Part shown: one piece after another, positions 1 through 8,051 of the stretch | How positions within the stretch are numbered: position 1 is the stretch's first letter | Layout: each line of letters starts with the position of its first letter | NCBI GenBank assembly: GCA_937915825.1 | Contig: CALGGT010000063.1 | Coordinates: forward strand, 1 to 26,470 | DNA: 26,470 nucleotides | Direction of reading: 5' to 3' | Origin: an uncultured Eubacterium sp. | Lineage (GTDB): Bacteria > Bacillota > Clostridia > Lachnospirales > Lachnospiraceae | Notes under the pieces: model-generated | Database searches by the model: none | The model's input: the letters and a program-made list of their open reading frames with translations, nothing else | What the model was told of the DNA's origin: nothing | Made by a program: the position numbers and the translations under genes

Positions 1-79
1 GCATAGCGGGCCCCAAGAATTGGGACAGGGGGCGGTGAATCGTAACCGTCTATCCCCGCAACTCACCTGCATTCACGAA

Positions 80-649
80 TCAGCAACCTGTTCCCGAGGT
101 TGCCTCGCATACACCCTGCTCCATATTTTGAAGAATGTGGGAGAGGATTTCCAAGCTTCGTACCGGATCGTTCCGGTCTTCTAAGCGATGTCCCAGGCCT
201 TCCAGAATTTCCCCCTGGATGTGATACTTATCGCAAGCCTCTTTCATTTTTTCCGGTTTTAAAAACTCATCCTCGCTGCCCATTACCATATAGCAAACGT
301 TGGTTTCCTCCGTTAAATACGACATCGTGGCACGCACCGGAGTTAAGACCACGTGATATACCTTGGCGGATATTTTTCTTTCCACCCAAAGTCCCAACAC
401 GGTTCCCACGCTTTTCTCCACAAAAACCACCTGGTCGTCCGGCTGTAGATCCAACTTTTTAATCTTTTTCTCAATCTGCTTCTTTGCCTTATCAAAGAAT
501 TTCTCCGGATCCAGTTTCGTATCCTTCACATCGTAATTTAACCCGACTACCTCATACCCCAGCTTCTTCATTAATTTTCCGCCAAAGTATAAGAGCGGGC
601 ACTCGACGCTGTATCGAATGCCCGGAAATAAAATCGCTATCTTTCGCAA
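80..649 (-). CDS. small alpha/beta hydrolase-like protein
   Basis: 189 residues. It opens with a short hydrophobic strand (AILFPG) and has features of an alpha/beta hydrolase fold: a nucleophile-elbow-like EKSVGT with Ser80, an acid in GSEDEF (Asp127) and a histidine in LGHRLED (His154), in the canonical Ser-Asp-His order. No signal peptide is seen, so it is probably cytoplasmic; the substrate cannot be told. The start is TTG, preceded by GAGAGGA about 7 nt upstream; the next in-frame Met is at residue 27 and would remove the first strand. It lies 55 nt downstream of tyrS with no clear terminator between, so it may be read through from tyrS. The last dozen residues look non-conserved. Fold assignment is by motif only. 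Confidence 0.7.
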   Translation of the reverse strand: MRKIAILFPGIRYSVECPLLYFGGKLMKKLGYEVVGLNYDVKDTKLDPEKFFDKAKKQIEKKIKKLDLQPDDQVVFVEKSVGTVLGLWVERKISAKVYHVVLTPVRATMSYLTEETNVCYMVMGSEDEFLKPEKMKEACDKYHIQGEILEGLGHRLEDRNDPVRSLEILSHILQNMEQGVCEATSGTGC

Positions 650-704
650 ATAACAATCCTCTCTTTCATTTCTTTTCTTTCATTTCTTTCATCCTGGAAT
701 GATG

Positions 705-1931
705 TCACTTTACAACAATCTTCATAAACTTCTTTTTTCCACGTTTGATGACAATCCCTTTTTCACCAATGCTTTCCCTGGTTACGGTAGCCCTGGGATC
801 CGAGACCTTCTCGCCATCAATGGAAACGCCGCCCTGCTGTACATTCCGTCTGGCTTCTCCATTGGATGGTGCCAATCCAGCCTTTACCAACAAATTCAAA
901 AGACCGATTTTTCCATCTTCAAAGTCATCCTCCGTAAGGAGCGTTTCCGGCATATTGGCAGAATCTCCGCCACCGCCAAATAAGTCTTTGGCCCCTTTTC
1001 TGGCCTTCTCTGCCTCTTCCTCGCCGTGAACCAGCTTGGTCAATTCATATGCCAGGATATCTTTTGCTTCATTTAATTGGCTTCCTTCCCAACTCTCCAT
1101 AGCCCGGATCTCATCCAGGGGTAAGAATGTCAACATTTTAAGGCATTTCACCACGTCGTCATCGGAAACATTTCGCCAGTACTGGTAAAAATCGAAAGGA
1201 GATGTTTTCTCCGGATCCAGCCAAACCGCTCCGGACTGGGTCTTCCCCATCTTCTTCCCTTCGGAATTCAACAGCAGATTAATGGTCATAGCGTAAGCGT
1301 CTTTTCCTAATTTACGACGGATCAACTCGGTACCGCCTAACATATTGCTCCACTGATCGTCTCCGCCGAACTGCATGTTGCAGCCGTATTTTTGATATAA
1401 CATGTAGAAATCATAGCTCTGCATGATCATATAGTTAAATTCAAGGAACGTCAACCCCTTCTCCATACGCTGCTTGTAGCACTCTGCCGCCAACATACGA
1501 TTCACGGAAAAATGAGGTCCCACCTCCCGTAAAACTTCCATATAGTTTAAGTCACAAAGCCAGTCTTTGTTGTTAACGATCCTTGCCTTTCCTTCTGAAA
1601 AGTCAATAAAACGACTCATTTGCTTCTTGAAACATTCCACGTTGTGATCGATCATTTCCGGCGTCAGCATCTGGCGCATGTCCGTTCTTCCCGAGGGATC
1701 CCCGATCAATCCGGTCCCTCCCCCAACCAGGGCAATGGGTTTATTCCCGGCTGCTTGCAAACGTTTCATCAAACAAAGGGCCATAAAATGTCCAACATGA
1801 AGACTGTCCGCGGTAGGATCAAAGCCGATATAAAAAGTAGCTTCCCCCTTGTTGATCAATTCTTTAATTTCTTCTTCATCCGTCACCTGGGCAATTAAGC
1901 CTCTTTCCACTAATTCATCATACAGTGTCAT
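705..1931 (-). CDS. tyrS: tyrosyl-tRNA synthetase
   Basis: 408 residues, the usual bacterial TyrRS length. It charges tRNA-Tyr with tyrosine in the cytoplasm. The class I signature HVGH is at residues 45-48, the KMSKS-loop variant KMGKT at 227-231, the tyrosine-pocket motif GGDDQW near 189-194, and an S4-like RNA-binding domain fills roughly the last 70 residues (GLAPSNGEARRNVQQGGVSI). The ATG has an AAGGAGG ribosome binding site. A good promoter sits between this gene and nth. The leader (about 60 nt) is too short for a T-box riboswitch, so tRNA-sensing regulation common in other Firmicutes synthetase genes is not visible here. Confidence 0.97.
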   Translation of the reverse strand: MTLYDELVERGLIAQVTDEEEIKELINKGEATFYIGFDPTADSLHVGHFMALCLMKRLQAAGNKPIALVGGGTGLIGDPSGRTDMRQMLTPEMIDHNVECFKKQMSRFIDFSEGKARIVNNKDWLCDLNYMEVLREVGPHFSVNRMLAAECYKQRMEKGLTFLEFNYMIMQSYDFYMLYQKYGCNMQFGGDDQWSNMLGGTELIRRKLGKDAYAMTINLLLNSEGKKMGKTQSGAVWLDPEKTSPFDFYQYWRNVSDDDVVKCLKMLTFLPLDEIRAMESWEGSQLNEAKDILAYELTKLVHGEEEAEKARKGAKDLFGGGGDSANMPETLLTEDDFEDGKIGLLNLLVKAGLAPSNGEARRNVQQGGVSIDGEKVSDPRATVTRESIGEKGIVIKRGKKKFMKIVVK

Positions 1932-1991
1932 CGAACTTTTTCCTCCTTCTTAGATATTTCTTTATGTTCCTTTTTCTCACCTGTGATTCAC

Positions 1992-2020
1992 ATTGTAACA
2001 TCTTTCGATGGGTTTTTCAA
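1992..2020 (-). promoter_or_regulatory. tyrS promoter
   Basis: On the minus strand, TTGAAA (2015-2020), a 17-nt spacer and TACAAT (1992-1997), about 60 nt before the tyrS start codon. This is a close match to a sigma-A promoter and makes tyrS independent of nth. Confidence 0.7.
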
Positions 2021-2059
2021 TATAAATATTTCCATTCATATTTTCCGGTTCCCGGGTCT

Positions 2060-2710
2060 TTATCCTTGATTCCGGACCTGATACGAAGGACAGTCTGCGG
2101 ACAAAAAACATTGTTCACATTTCGGATTCCTTGCCGTGCAAAGACTGCGCCCCAAGGTAATAATATGAATGTTATAAAGGATCCAATGGTCTTTGGGCAG
2201 CACCTTCATTAAATCATATTCGATCTTCTCCGGATCTTTCTCCTTCGTAAATCCCAATTTATTCGAAATCCTTTTCACATGGGTATCCACCACAATACTG
2301 GGATCATGAAAAATATTCCCCCGTATGACATTCGCGGTTTTCCTCCCCACGCCGGCCAGGGAGGTTAAATCCTCGATGGATGAAGGAAGTCGCCCCTGGT
2401 ATTCCGTGATCAGCCGTCTTGCGCATAAAATTATATTTTTTGCCTTATTGTGATAGAAACCGGTGGAGCGAATGTCCTGCTCCAGTTCCTCTAAATCCGC
2501 CTTTGCAAAGGCTTCCAGATCGGGATATTTTACAAAAAGATCCCGGGTTACCAGATTGACTCTGGCATCGGTACATTGGGCACTTAAGATCGTTGCGATC
2601 AATAATTGCCACGGCTCGTTGTAATTCAAATAGCAACGATATTCCGTCCCATATTCCCGATCCAGGGTTGCAAGCACTCTCTGAACCCGTTCCTTCTCCT
2701 TTTTTGTCAT
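2060..2710 (-). CDS. nth: endonuclease III
   Basis: Base-excision-repair DNA glycosylase/AP lyase for oxidised pyrimidines. Numbering here is from an upstream ATG at 2716 (218 aa). The helix-hairpin-helix LAGVGRKTANV carries the catalytic lysine (Lys126), VDTHVKR carries the catalytic aspartate (Asp144), and the C-terminus has the 4Fe-4S loop C-x6-C-x2-C-x5-C (Cys193, 200, 203, 209). I prefer the ATG at 2710 (216 aa): the GGGAGG ribosome binding site directly abuts the ATG at 2716 but is 6 nt from the one at 2710. It is divergent from pyrI, with its own near-consensus promoter and a candidate operator in the leader. Length is normal for the family. Confidence 0.96.
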   Translation of the reverse strand: MTKKEKERVQRVLATLDREYGTEYRCYLNYNEPWQLLIATILSAQCTDARVNLVTRDLFVKYPDLEAFAKADLEELEQDIRSTGFYHNKAKNIILCARRLITEYQGRLPSSIEDLTSLAGVGRKTANVIRGNIFHDPSIVVDTHVKRISNKLGFTKEKDPEKIEYDLMKVLPKDHWILYNIHIITLGRSLCTARNPKCEQCFLSADCPSYQVRNQG

Positions 2711-2735
2711 GGTCATCCTCCCGTGATCGTTGACT

Positions 2736-2763
2736 TTATTCCGGATAACATTATCCCGGATAA
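2736..2763 (-). promoter_or_regulatory. tandem palindromes in the nth leader (candidate operator)
   Basis: Two adjacent near-palindromes spaced exactly 15 bp apart lie between the nth promoter and its start codon: TTATCCCGGATAA (2751-2763, arms TTATCC/GGATAA) and TTATTCCGGATAA (2736-2748). The repeated core is CCGGATAAC. Position downstream of the -10 box would suit a repressor. No known regulator is recognised from the motif. Confidence 0.45.
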
Positions 2764-2775
2764 CGTTGTTCTTTC

Positions 2776-2803
2776 ATTATATCATTCCGCCTTTTTTTGT
2801 CAA
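2776..2803 (-). promoter_or_regulatory. nth promoter
   Basis: On the minus strand, consensus TTGACA (2798-2803), a 16-nt spacer and consensus TATAAT (2776-2781), about 65 nt upstream of the chosen nth start codon. This is the strongest-looking promoter in the window. Confidence 0.75.
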
Positions 2804-2856
2804 TTGCGTCTTTTCGCATTCGATATCCAATCCGATTCCGATCCTTCTTCCTCGTC

Positions 2857-2885
2857 TTGTTTTTTAATCCCCATTGTGTTATGAT
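2857..2885 (+). promoter_or_regulatory. pyrI promoter
   Basis: TTGTTT (2857-2862), 17-nt spacer, TATGAT (2880-2885), about 33 nt upstream of the pyrI ATG. The short leader leaves no room for a PyrR-type attenuator, so UMP-responsive control is not visible. Confidence 0.6.
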
Positions 2886-2918
2886 AACAGAGGACACAAA
2901 CTATAAGGAGGTTCTGCC

Positions 2919-3353
2919 ATGCTTAATATCAGTGGAATTCATGAAGGCGTTGTGATCGACCACATTCAGGCGGGAGGCGCCATGCATATATATGAATATC
3001 TGAATCTTGACAACTACGATTATACCGTGGCGATCATTAAGAATGCTACCAGTAACGCCATGGGCCGAAAAGATATTATCAAGATCGAGGGTCCTTTGGA
3101 CAACATCGACTTTAACACCTTAGGCGTTTTGGAGCACAATATCACCTTAAACATCATTAAAAACGATAAGATTGTTGAGAAGCGGAAACTTCAGCTTCCA
3201 GAGATCGTTACCAATGTCATTCATTGCAAGAATCCCAGATGCATCACCTCCATTGAACAGGGGATCACCCACAAATTCCGACTGACGGATCGGGAAAACG
3301 GGATCTATCGGTGTGTATATTGTGAAACAAAATTCAATGAGAAGAATAAATAG
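2919..3353 (+). CDS. pyrI: aspartate carbamoyltransferase regulatory chain
   Basis: 144 residues, close to the usual PyrI length (about 150). PyrI binds nucleotide effectors through its N-terminal domain and holds catalytic PyrB trimers together through a C-terminal zinc domain. The four zinc cysteines are present: C-x4-C at 103/108 and C-x2-C at 132/135. The family-typical IKIEG(P) and LP(E)IV(TNVI)-C-NP-CI segments are recognisable. The ATG has AAGGAGG 7 nt upstream. The odd point is context: pyrB normally sits immediately upstream, but here the upstream neighbour is divergent nth and pyrI has its own promoter. The downstream phosphatase gene begins within 12 nt and is likely co-transcribed. 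Confidence 0.93.
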   Translation: MLNISGIHEGVVIDHIQAGGAMHIYEYLNLDNYDYTVAIIKNATSNAMGRKDIIKIEGPLDNIDFNTLGVLEHNITLNIIKNDKIVEKRKLQLPEIVTNVIHCKNPRCITSIEQGITHKFRLTDRENGIYRCVYCETKFNEKNK

Positions 3354-3365
3354 GACAAGATGACC

Positions 3366-5360
3366 ATGAAGAAACTATTTCGGACGTTCCTCGCATTGGC
3401 ATTGGCATGCGTTGTATTTTTCAATTCCTCGGAAGCATTTGCCTACGGGGAATATTATTATGATGCCGAGGTGTATCTGGCTACCATTCCCTATACCACC
3501 ACTTCGGAATATAAGGAATGGTATGCGGATTGGCAGTTAGGGGATAATACCGACTCTGCCAAGATCATACTGACCCCCGGTGATTCACCGGATTCTTTGA
3601 ACTTCTGCTGGTATACCGAAGAACCTTCGATTCCCCAGATCAAAATTGGACAAACACCGGATTTAAGTGATGGTACCGTTTTTACCGGTGCCGTTCAATC
3701 CATTCTCCGGTCCAATGGTACCATTACCTATCACGGTTCCAATAAAGTAACCGCTACCGGCCTTCAACCCAATACCGAATATTACTACTCTTATTCCGGA
3801 GATAACGGGGCAACCTGGTCCGACACCTATTCTTATTTTCATAATGAGAACGAAGAATACGACGTGCTCCTCACCACAGACATCCAGATCGGATCATCGG
3901 ACAATTATAACGCGGATACTTACGCCTGGAACAAACTCTTAGGAACGGCCCTTTCCATAACCAATCACCCCGCCTTTCTTCTATCAGCCGGGGATCAGGT
4001 GGATTATAAAACCGCTACCGGAGATCGGGGACTTCGGGAACTCCAATACGCAGGTCTTCACTATCCTAAGGCTTTACGTTCCATCCCTTTCGTCCCGGTT
4101 GTGGGCAACCACGACAGCCGGTGTGCCGACGGTGTGTATCACTATAACACCCCTCATTCCACTGGACTTGGAGCCACGGAAGCTGGATGCGACTATTTCT
4201 TTAAAAAGGGCAACGCTCTTTTTATCATATTAAACACCAACAACCGGAAACAATCCGATCACCGGAAACTTATGAAAGAGGCTATTTCCACATATCCGGA
4301 CGCTGCCTGGCGCATCGTAAGCTTCCATCACGATGTTTACGGCTCCGGCGAGAAACAGTCCAATGGAACAGCCTCCAACATGCGGGTGATCTTTGCACCG
4401 CTCATGGACGAATTCCACATTGATCTGGCCATTTCCGGACACGATCATACCTATTCCCGTTCCTATTGTATGTACGACGGAACCGCCATTCAATACGATG
4501 ACAATGCCAATTTACAGGATCCTATGGGAACCCCCTATGTGACCTTGGGATGCAGCAGCGGCTCCACGGTGTCGATCCTCGCCAACCCCAAACAGTACTA
4601 CGTAACTGAGCGAACCAACGCTCCCGTAGGCTCCTTCGGCGTACTCCACGTTGCCGGTGATTCCCTGCAATTAAAAATGTACGACATAAACGGAGCCCCT
4701 TACGCAGATACTATGACCATTAAAAAAAATACGCTGAAGCGATCTCCCAAGGACTTGATCAACACCTGTCAAACGGCGATCGCCCAAAAAAGTATTTATA
4801 CGCCCAAAAGTTATAAAACCTTTATCAATGCTTATAACAGCTATGTAGGACCTTTGAACCTGACCGCAGAAGATGATGGGGCAGAACTGGTTTCCGTCTA
4901 TTACGGAACCTCAGAGGATCCTTTAACCGTCTACGGATATTATAAATCCAACAACGACGCGTTGCCCGCGGGGTTCTCCACCTTATTGGATAAAACCCGA
5001 ACCAATTCCCCAACAATGGTACAGGGAAAGGATCTGGCCGCGAAACACGACCGCTTGCAACAAGCCTTGCAGAATCTTAAAAAGAACCATTTGGAAATTC
5101 ATTACAAAGGAAAGCGCGTCCATAAGAACACCAGGATCAAGGTTCCATTAAAGAAAAGGTCGAAACTCTCCATTCAAAGATCTGAGGGGAAACTTACCAT
5201 TGGAAACAGTGCTTCCAAGTGGATTTCCGTTTCTAAGAACGGCGTCATCCGGGCGAAAAAGTATTCCAAAAAACCGGCTAGGATTACCTTCTCATTGGCC
5301 AACATAAGTACCTCGTTTATCGTAACGGTTCAAAAACCCCGTAAGAAAAAGAAGAAATAA
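3366..5360 (+). CDS. secreted purple acid phosphatase-like metallophosphoesterase
   Basis: 664 residues from the ATG at 3366. An in-frame ATG at 3360 is possible, but AGGA (3352-3355) is better spaced for 3366. Signal peptide MKKLFRTFLALALACVV..AFA. Residues about 60-160 form a fibronectin-like PAP N-terminal domain (GLQPNTEYYYSYSG). Residues about 165-435 form the calcineurin-like catalytic domain with all metal motifs: TDIQ, GDQVDY, GNHD, FHHD and GHDH. Residues about 460-570 are helical and FIVAR-like, and the tail is a small Ig-like (Big2-like) domain ending in a basic KPRKKKKK stretch. It probably releases phosphate from extracellular phosphoesters. It is likely co-transcribed with pyrI and ends at a strong terminator. 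The substrate is unknown. Confidence 0.88.
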   Translation: MKKLFRTFLALALACVVFFNSSEAFAYGEYYYDAEVYLATIPYTTTSEYKEWYADWQLGDNTDSAKIILTPGDSPDSLNFCWYTEEPSIPQIKIGQTPDLSDGTVFTGAVQSILRSNGTITYHGSNKVTATGLQPNTEYYYSYSGDNGATWSDTYSYFHNENEEYDVLLTTDIQIGSSDNYNADTYAWNKLLGTALSITNHPAFLLSAGDQVDYKTATGDRGLRELQYAGLHYPKALRSIPFVPVVGNHDSRCADGVYHYNTPHSTGLGATEAGCDYFFKKGNALFIILNTNNRKQSDHRKLMKEAISTYPDAAWRIVSFHHDVYGSGEKQSNGTASNMRVIFAPLMDEFHIDLAISGHDHTYSRSYCMYDGTAIQYDDNANLQDPMGTPYVTLGCSSGSTVSILANPKQYYVTERTNAPVGSFGVLHVAGDSLQLKMYDINGAPYADTMTIKKNTLKRSPKDLINTCQTAIAQKSIYTPKSYKTFINAYNSYVGPLNLTAEDDGAELVSVYYGTSEDPLTVYGYYKSNNDALPAGFSTLLDKTRTNSPTMVQGKDLAAKHDRLQQALQNLKKNHLEIHYKGKRVHKNTRIKVPLKKRSKLSIQRSEGKLTIGNSASKWISVSKNGVIRAKKYSKKPARITFSLANISTSFIVTVQKPRKKKKK

Positions 5361-5420
5361 AGAAAGAAAACATAAAAAAAGACGTCAAGAACCGAAACAG
5401 AACACATCGGTCATACCTAA

Positions 5421-5459
5421 AAACCACCGGAAACACAGCCATGCTTCCGGTGGTTTTTT
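5421..5459. terminator. bidirectional rho-independent terminator
   Basis: Perfect 12-bp stem (5421-5432 with 5445-5456; core ACCACCGGAA / TTCCGGTGGT), 12-nt loop, followed by a T run on the plus strand and preceded by an A run that serves as the T run on the minus strand. It sits between two convergent genes, the phosphatase and the CAP/LRR protein, and serves both. Confidence 0.9.
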
Positions 5460-5481
5460 ATTTGCTTCTATTTAGGTTTCT

Positions 5482-8031
5482 TCATCGGGATTTCTTTAAT
5501 AATTTACGGAACTTCTTTTTAAATTTCTTAGCTTTTTTGGGATATTTGAATTTTGCTTTTTTGTGGATTCCCTTGAAGGCCTTCTTCCCAACTTTGGAGA
5601 TCTTCTTTCCCTTTAAGATGATCTTCTTTAAGCTCTTGCATTTGAAAAATGCTTTCTTCCCGATGCGGCGAACGTTCTTACCAATGACAACCTTCTTAAG
5701 TTTTTTGTATTTAGCAAAGGCTCCATTCTCAATGGATGTGATCTGATACTTGACACCATCGATGGTTACCTGATCACGTACCACCAAAGAGGTTCCCTTG
5801 CTCTTTCCTGCCGCATCCGAAGAAGGCACAACCACCGCTTCCCTCGTTGCAACGGAAAGAATCTTATAGGTGACTCCTCCCAGGGTGATCGTTCCGATCG
5901 CAGATCCATTGTTCTCAGAATTACCGGTGTTGCTGTTATTTTCATCCTTTCCATTGCTGCCGGTACTTCCATTATTTCCGCCATTTCCAGCACTCCCGTT
6001 ATCCCCGGCGGTTCCGTTATCCCCATTACTTCCAACACTTTCATTATGATCGCTATTTCTATTCTCCCCGGCAGGCGTAGATGTGGAAATATCCCCATCT
6101 TTTCCAGAATTACCATCTTCACCGGTAACGGACGGGATAGCAGAAGGGGTTGTCGTGGAAGATGGCGCCGCGGTACCTCCCGGAGCAGCGGAACTTCCCG
6201 GTTCTTCAGAACTCCCCTGAGATTCACCGGTTTCCAAATACAGATCGTAAGCCGCCTGACAAGCTTCCAATTCTTCCTTGGCAAGAGTCAATTCCTGGTC
6301 CGCCGCATCCAGCGCTTCCTTCTTCTTATCGCAAACGCTCTTGGAGGCAGAGGCAATCCCGGCACTGTTATCATATTTTTTCTTCGGCTCCACTGTTTCC
6401 GCCAAGGCAGCCTCATAGACTTCCTTCGCAGCATCCAGACGTTCCTTCGCGGCCTGGATTCTCGCAGGATTCGTAACGACATTGGTTTTCGCTTCCGCCA
6501 ATTCCGCGATCATTCGGTTAATATCTTTTTGCAACGTCTCGATCTCATCATTGTTGGTGTCATAGGCTTCCTGAGCTTCATCCAGTTTTTCTTTTTGTTC
6601 TTCCGCCAGGGCTTTCTTTTCCAGATAAACTGCCTCTGCAGAATCCATTTCTTCTTCTAACGCCTTGAGTTCATCGGACAATGCCACCTCGTAATCCTCA
6701 ATGGCATTCAAACATTCCGAAGTGGTAATACCGGTGGTCACATCATACAAATGGTCGCTATCACTAAACATTTGTCCATAGTAACGATAGTAGAATGTAA
6801 TGGGATAAACCGTAGTTCCAAAGGTATAGTCCGTAGTTTCTTCCATGTCCTTCACGGCAAATCCCGTAATCTTCATAGGCAATTGACGATCCGTTAACGT
6901 TATGTAATGTCCGGTCTGTCCACCGTTTTGAGAATCATAATTCTCTTTTTCTTCCACATACCAATAGGTATACGGATTATCATCCTGGCACTCCACCGTA
7001 ATATTTTCCCCACCATCGCCCCCGGTGGAAACCATGGCCAGATTCTCCAGCGCATAGAACAATCCCGTGTGTTCAAATACGTTCGTTACATAGTTAATAT
7101 CCAATTCCGACATGGCCATTAACGCATAGGAAACCTTCAGTTCCGGAAGATTTTCCAAAGCCCTGTAATGATTTCCCGTGTTGATCCACTCCAATGAACT
7201 TTTCATATTCGACAGAGAAGTGGCGTCCGTTTCATCCTTTAGATCTGTATAAGTTAAAAGCTCTTCATAAGTAATTTTGGATGTCCGATTAATATTTAAC
7301 TCGTTCCCGGCGACATTCATTAAATCTCTGTAATGTTCCGATTCCTCATTGATTTCCCCGGCTAATAACTCCGCTCCTAACAAGGCATCTGTACGAACAT
7401 CCTCATCAATATCCTCCCGACTGGCGATCCAGGTAAAGAAATCCCTGGTGTTCATCTTTTTCTCTGTATCGGTCTTCCCATTCTCAAAATTTTTCACAGC
7501 CAGCGTCCACGCACTTTTAGCAGTTGTCTCATCCTTGGACAATTCCGTATAGGTACTTTTCTCCTGTGCCAAATGGTCCGCCAGATCCGTCACCTGCCCA
7601 TTTAAAGCAGCCAACTCGGTCTTCTTATTTTCAATTTCTTCCGGATATTCCTGAAGGATCCGCTCACAATCCTCAGATTCCTGAACCGCGTCGTTGTATT
7701 CGATCTGGGCGCTTTCATAATCGGCGAATTTTTCATCGGCGATCACCTGATAAGATTCCCAGATTGCCTGATCGCTTGCTGCCGTGGCCGCCAAACCATC
7801 GTAAACTTTTTTTGCTGCGTCGTATTCCGCCTGTAAGGCATTCTTCCGATCTTCCGCTTCTTGATAGGCAGCCTTTGCCTGCTGCAGTGCCACATACTCC
7901 GGCACATTCTCATCGAGGGTGTCAGCCTTCACAGGCACCCACGGAATCCCGGCCACGATCATTGCCACGCATAGAATCCCGGCGGTTATTTTGGCTTTTT
8001 TTTCATATTTTTTTCTCATACTTTTTCTCAT
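5482..8031 (-). CDS. secreted coiled-coil / CAP-like / LRR_5 protein
   Basis: 849 residues with an N-terminal signal peptide (basic start, hydrophobic 14-31, KAD cleavage region). Residues about 40-190 and 440-600 are Ala/Glu/Lys-rich heptads, predicted coiled coils. The region 275-435 resembles a bacterial CAP/SCP domain: SYALMAMSELD, ALENLAM, PYTYWYVEEKENYD and TGHYITLTD match the usual block order. Residues 601-712 are a low-complexity Ser/Gly/Asn/Pro linker. Residues 715-830 are BspA-like LRR_5 repeats (GAFAKYKKLKKVVIG, KKAFFKCKSLKKI) that become strongly lysine-rich. There is no LPXTG or transmembrane tail. AAGGAG lies 10 nt before the ATG. It starts 20 nt after mnmA, so it is probably co-transcribed with it. 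The role is likely cell-surface adhesion or wall interaction, by inference. Confidence 0.8.
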   Translation of the reverse strand: MRKSMRKKYEKKAKITAGILCVAMIVAGIPWVPVKADTLDENVPEYVALQQAKAAYQEAEDRKNALQAEYDAAKKVYDGLAATAASDQAIWESYQVIADEKFADYESAQIEYNDAVQESEDCERILQEYPEEIENKKTELAALNGQVTDLADHLAQEKSTYTELSKDETTAKSAWTLAVKNFENGKTDTEKKMNTRDFFTWIASREDIDEDVRTDALLGAELLAGEINEESEHYRDLMNVAGNELNINRTSKITYEELLTYTDLKDETDATSLSNMKSSLEWINTGNHYRALENLPELKVSYALMAMSELDINYVTNVFEHTGLFYALENLAMVSTGGDGGENITVECQDDNPYTYWYVEEKENYDSQNGGQTGHYITLTDRQLPMKITGFAVKDMEETTDYTFGTTVYPITFYYRYYGQMFSDSDHLYDVTTGITTSECLNAIEDYEVALSDELKALEEEMDSAEAVYLEKKALAEEQKEKLDEAQEAYDTNNDEIETLQKDINRMIAELAEAKTNVVTNPARIQAAKERLDAAKEVYEAALAETVEPKKKYDNSAGIASASKSVCDKKKEALDAADQELTLAKEELEACQAAYDLYLETGESQGSSEEPGSSAAPGGTAAPSSTTTPSAIPSVTGEDGNSGKDGDISTSTPAGENRNSDHNESVGSNGDNGTAGDNGSAGNGGNNGSTGSNGKDENNSNTGNSENNGSAIGTITLGGVTYKILSVATREAVVVPSSDAAGKSKGTSLVVRDQVTIDGVKYQITSIENGAFAKYKKLKKVVIGKNVRRIGKKAFFKCKSLKKIILKGKKISKVGKKAFKGIHKKAKFKYPKKAKKFKKKFRKLLKKSR

Positions 8032-8051
8032 GCGATTCCCGCTCCTTCCCT

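Noticed and set aside
1..79. Small inverted repeat CCCAA/TTGGG at the left edge, considered as a terminator.
   Set aside because: The stem is only 5 bp with a 3-nt loop and no T run on either strand.
1932..2059. T-box riboswitch upstream of tyrS.
   Set aside because: The gap is only 128 nt and the leader from the predicted promoter is about 60 nt; no T-box sequence or specifier stem is seen.
6046..6660. 204-codon plus-strand ORF opposite the CAP/LRR gene.
   Set aside because: It is a shadow of a well-supported gene, lacks a ribosome binding site and has a biased Phe/Arg-rich composition.
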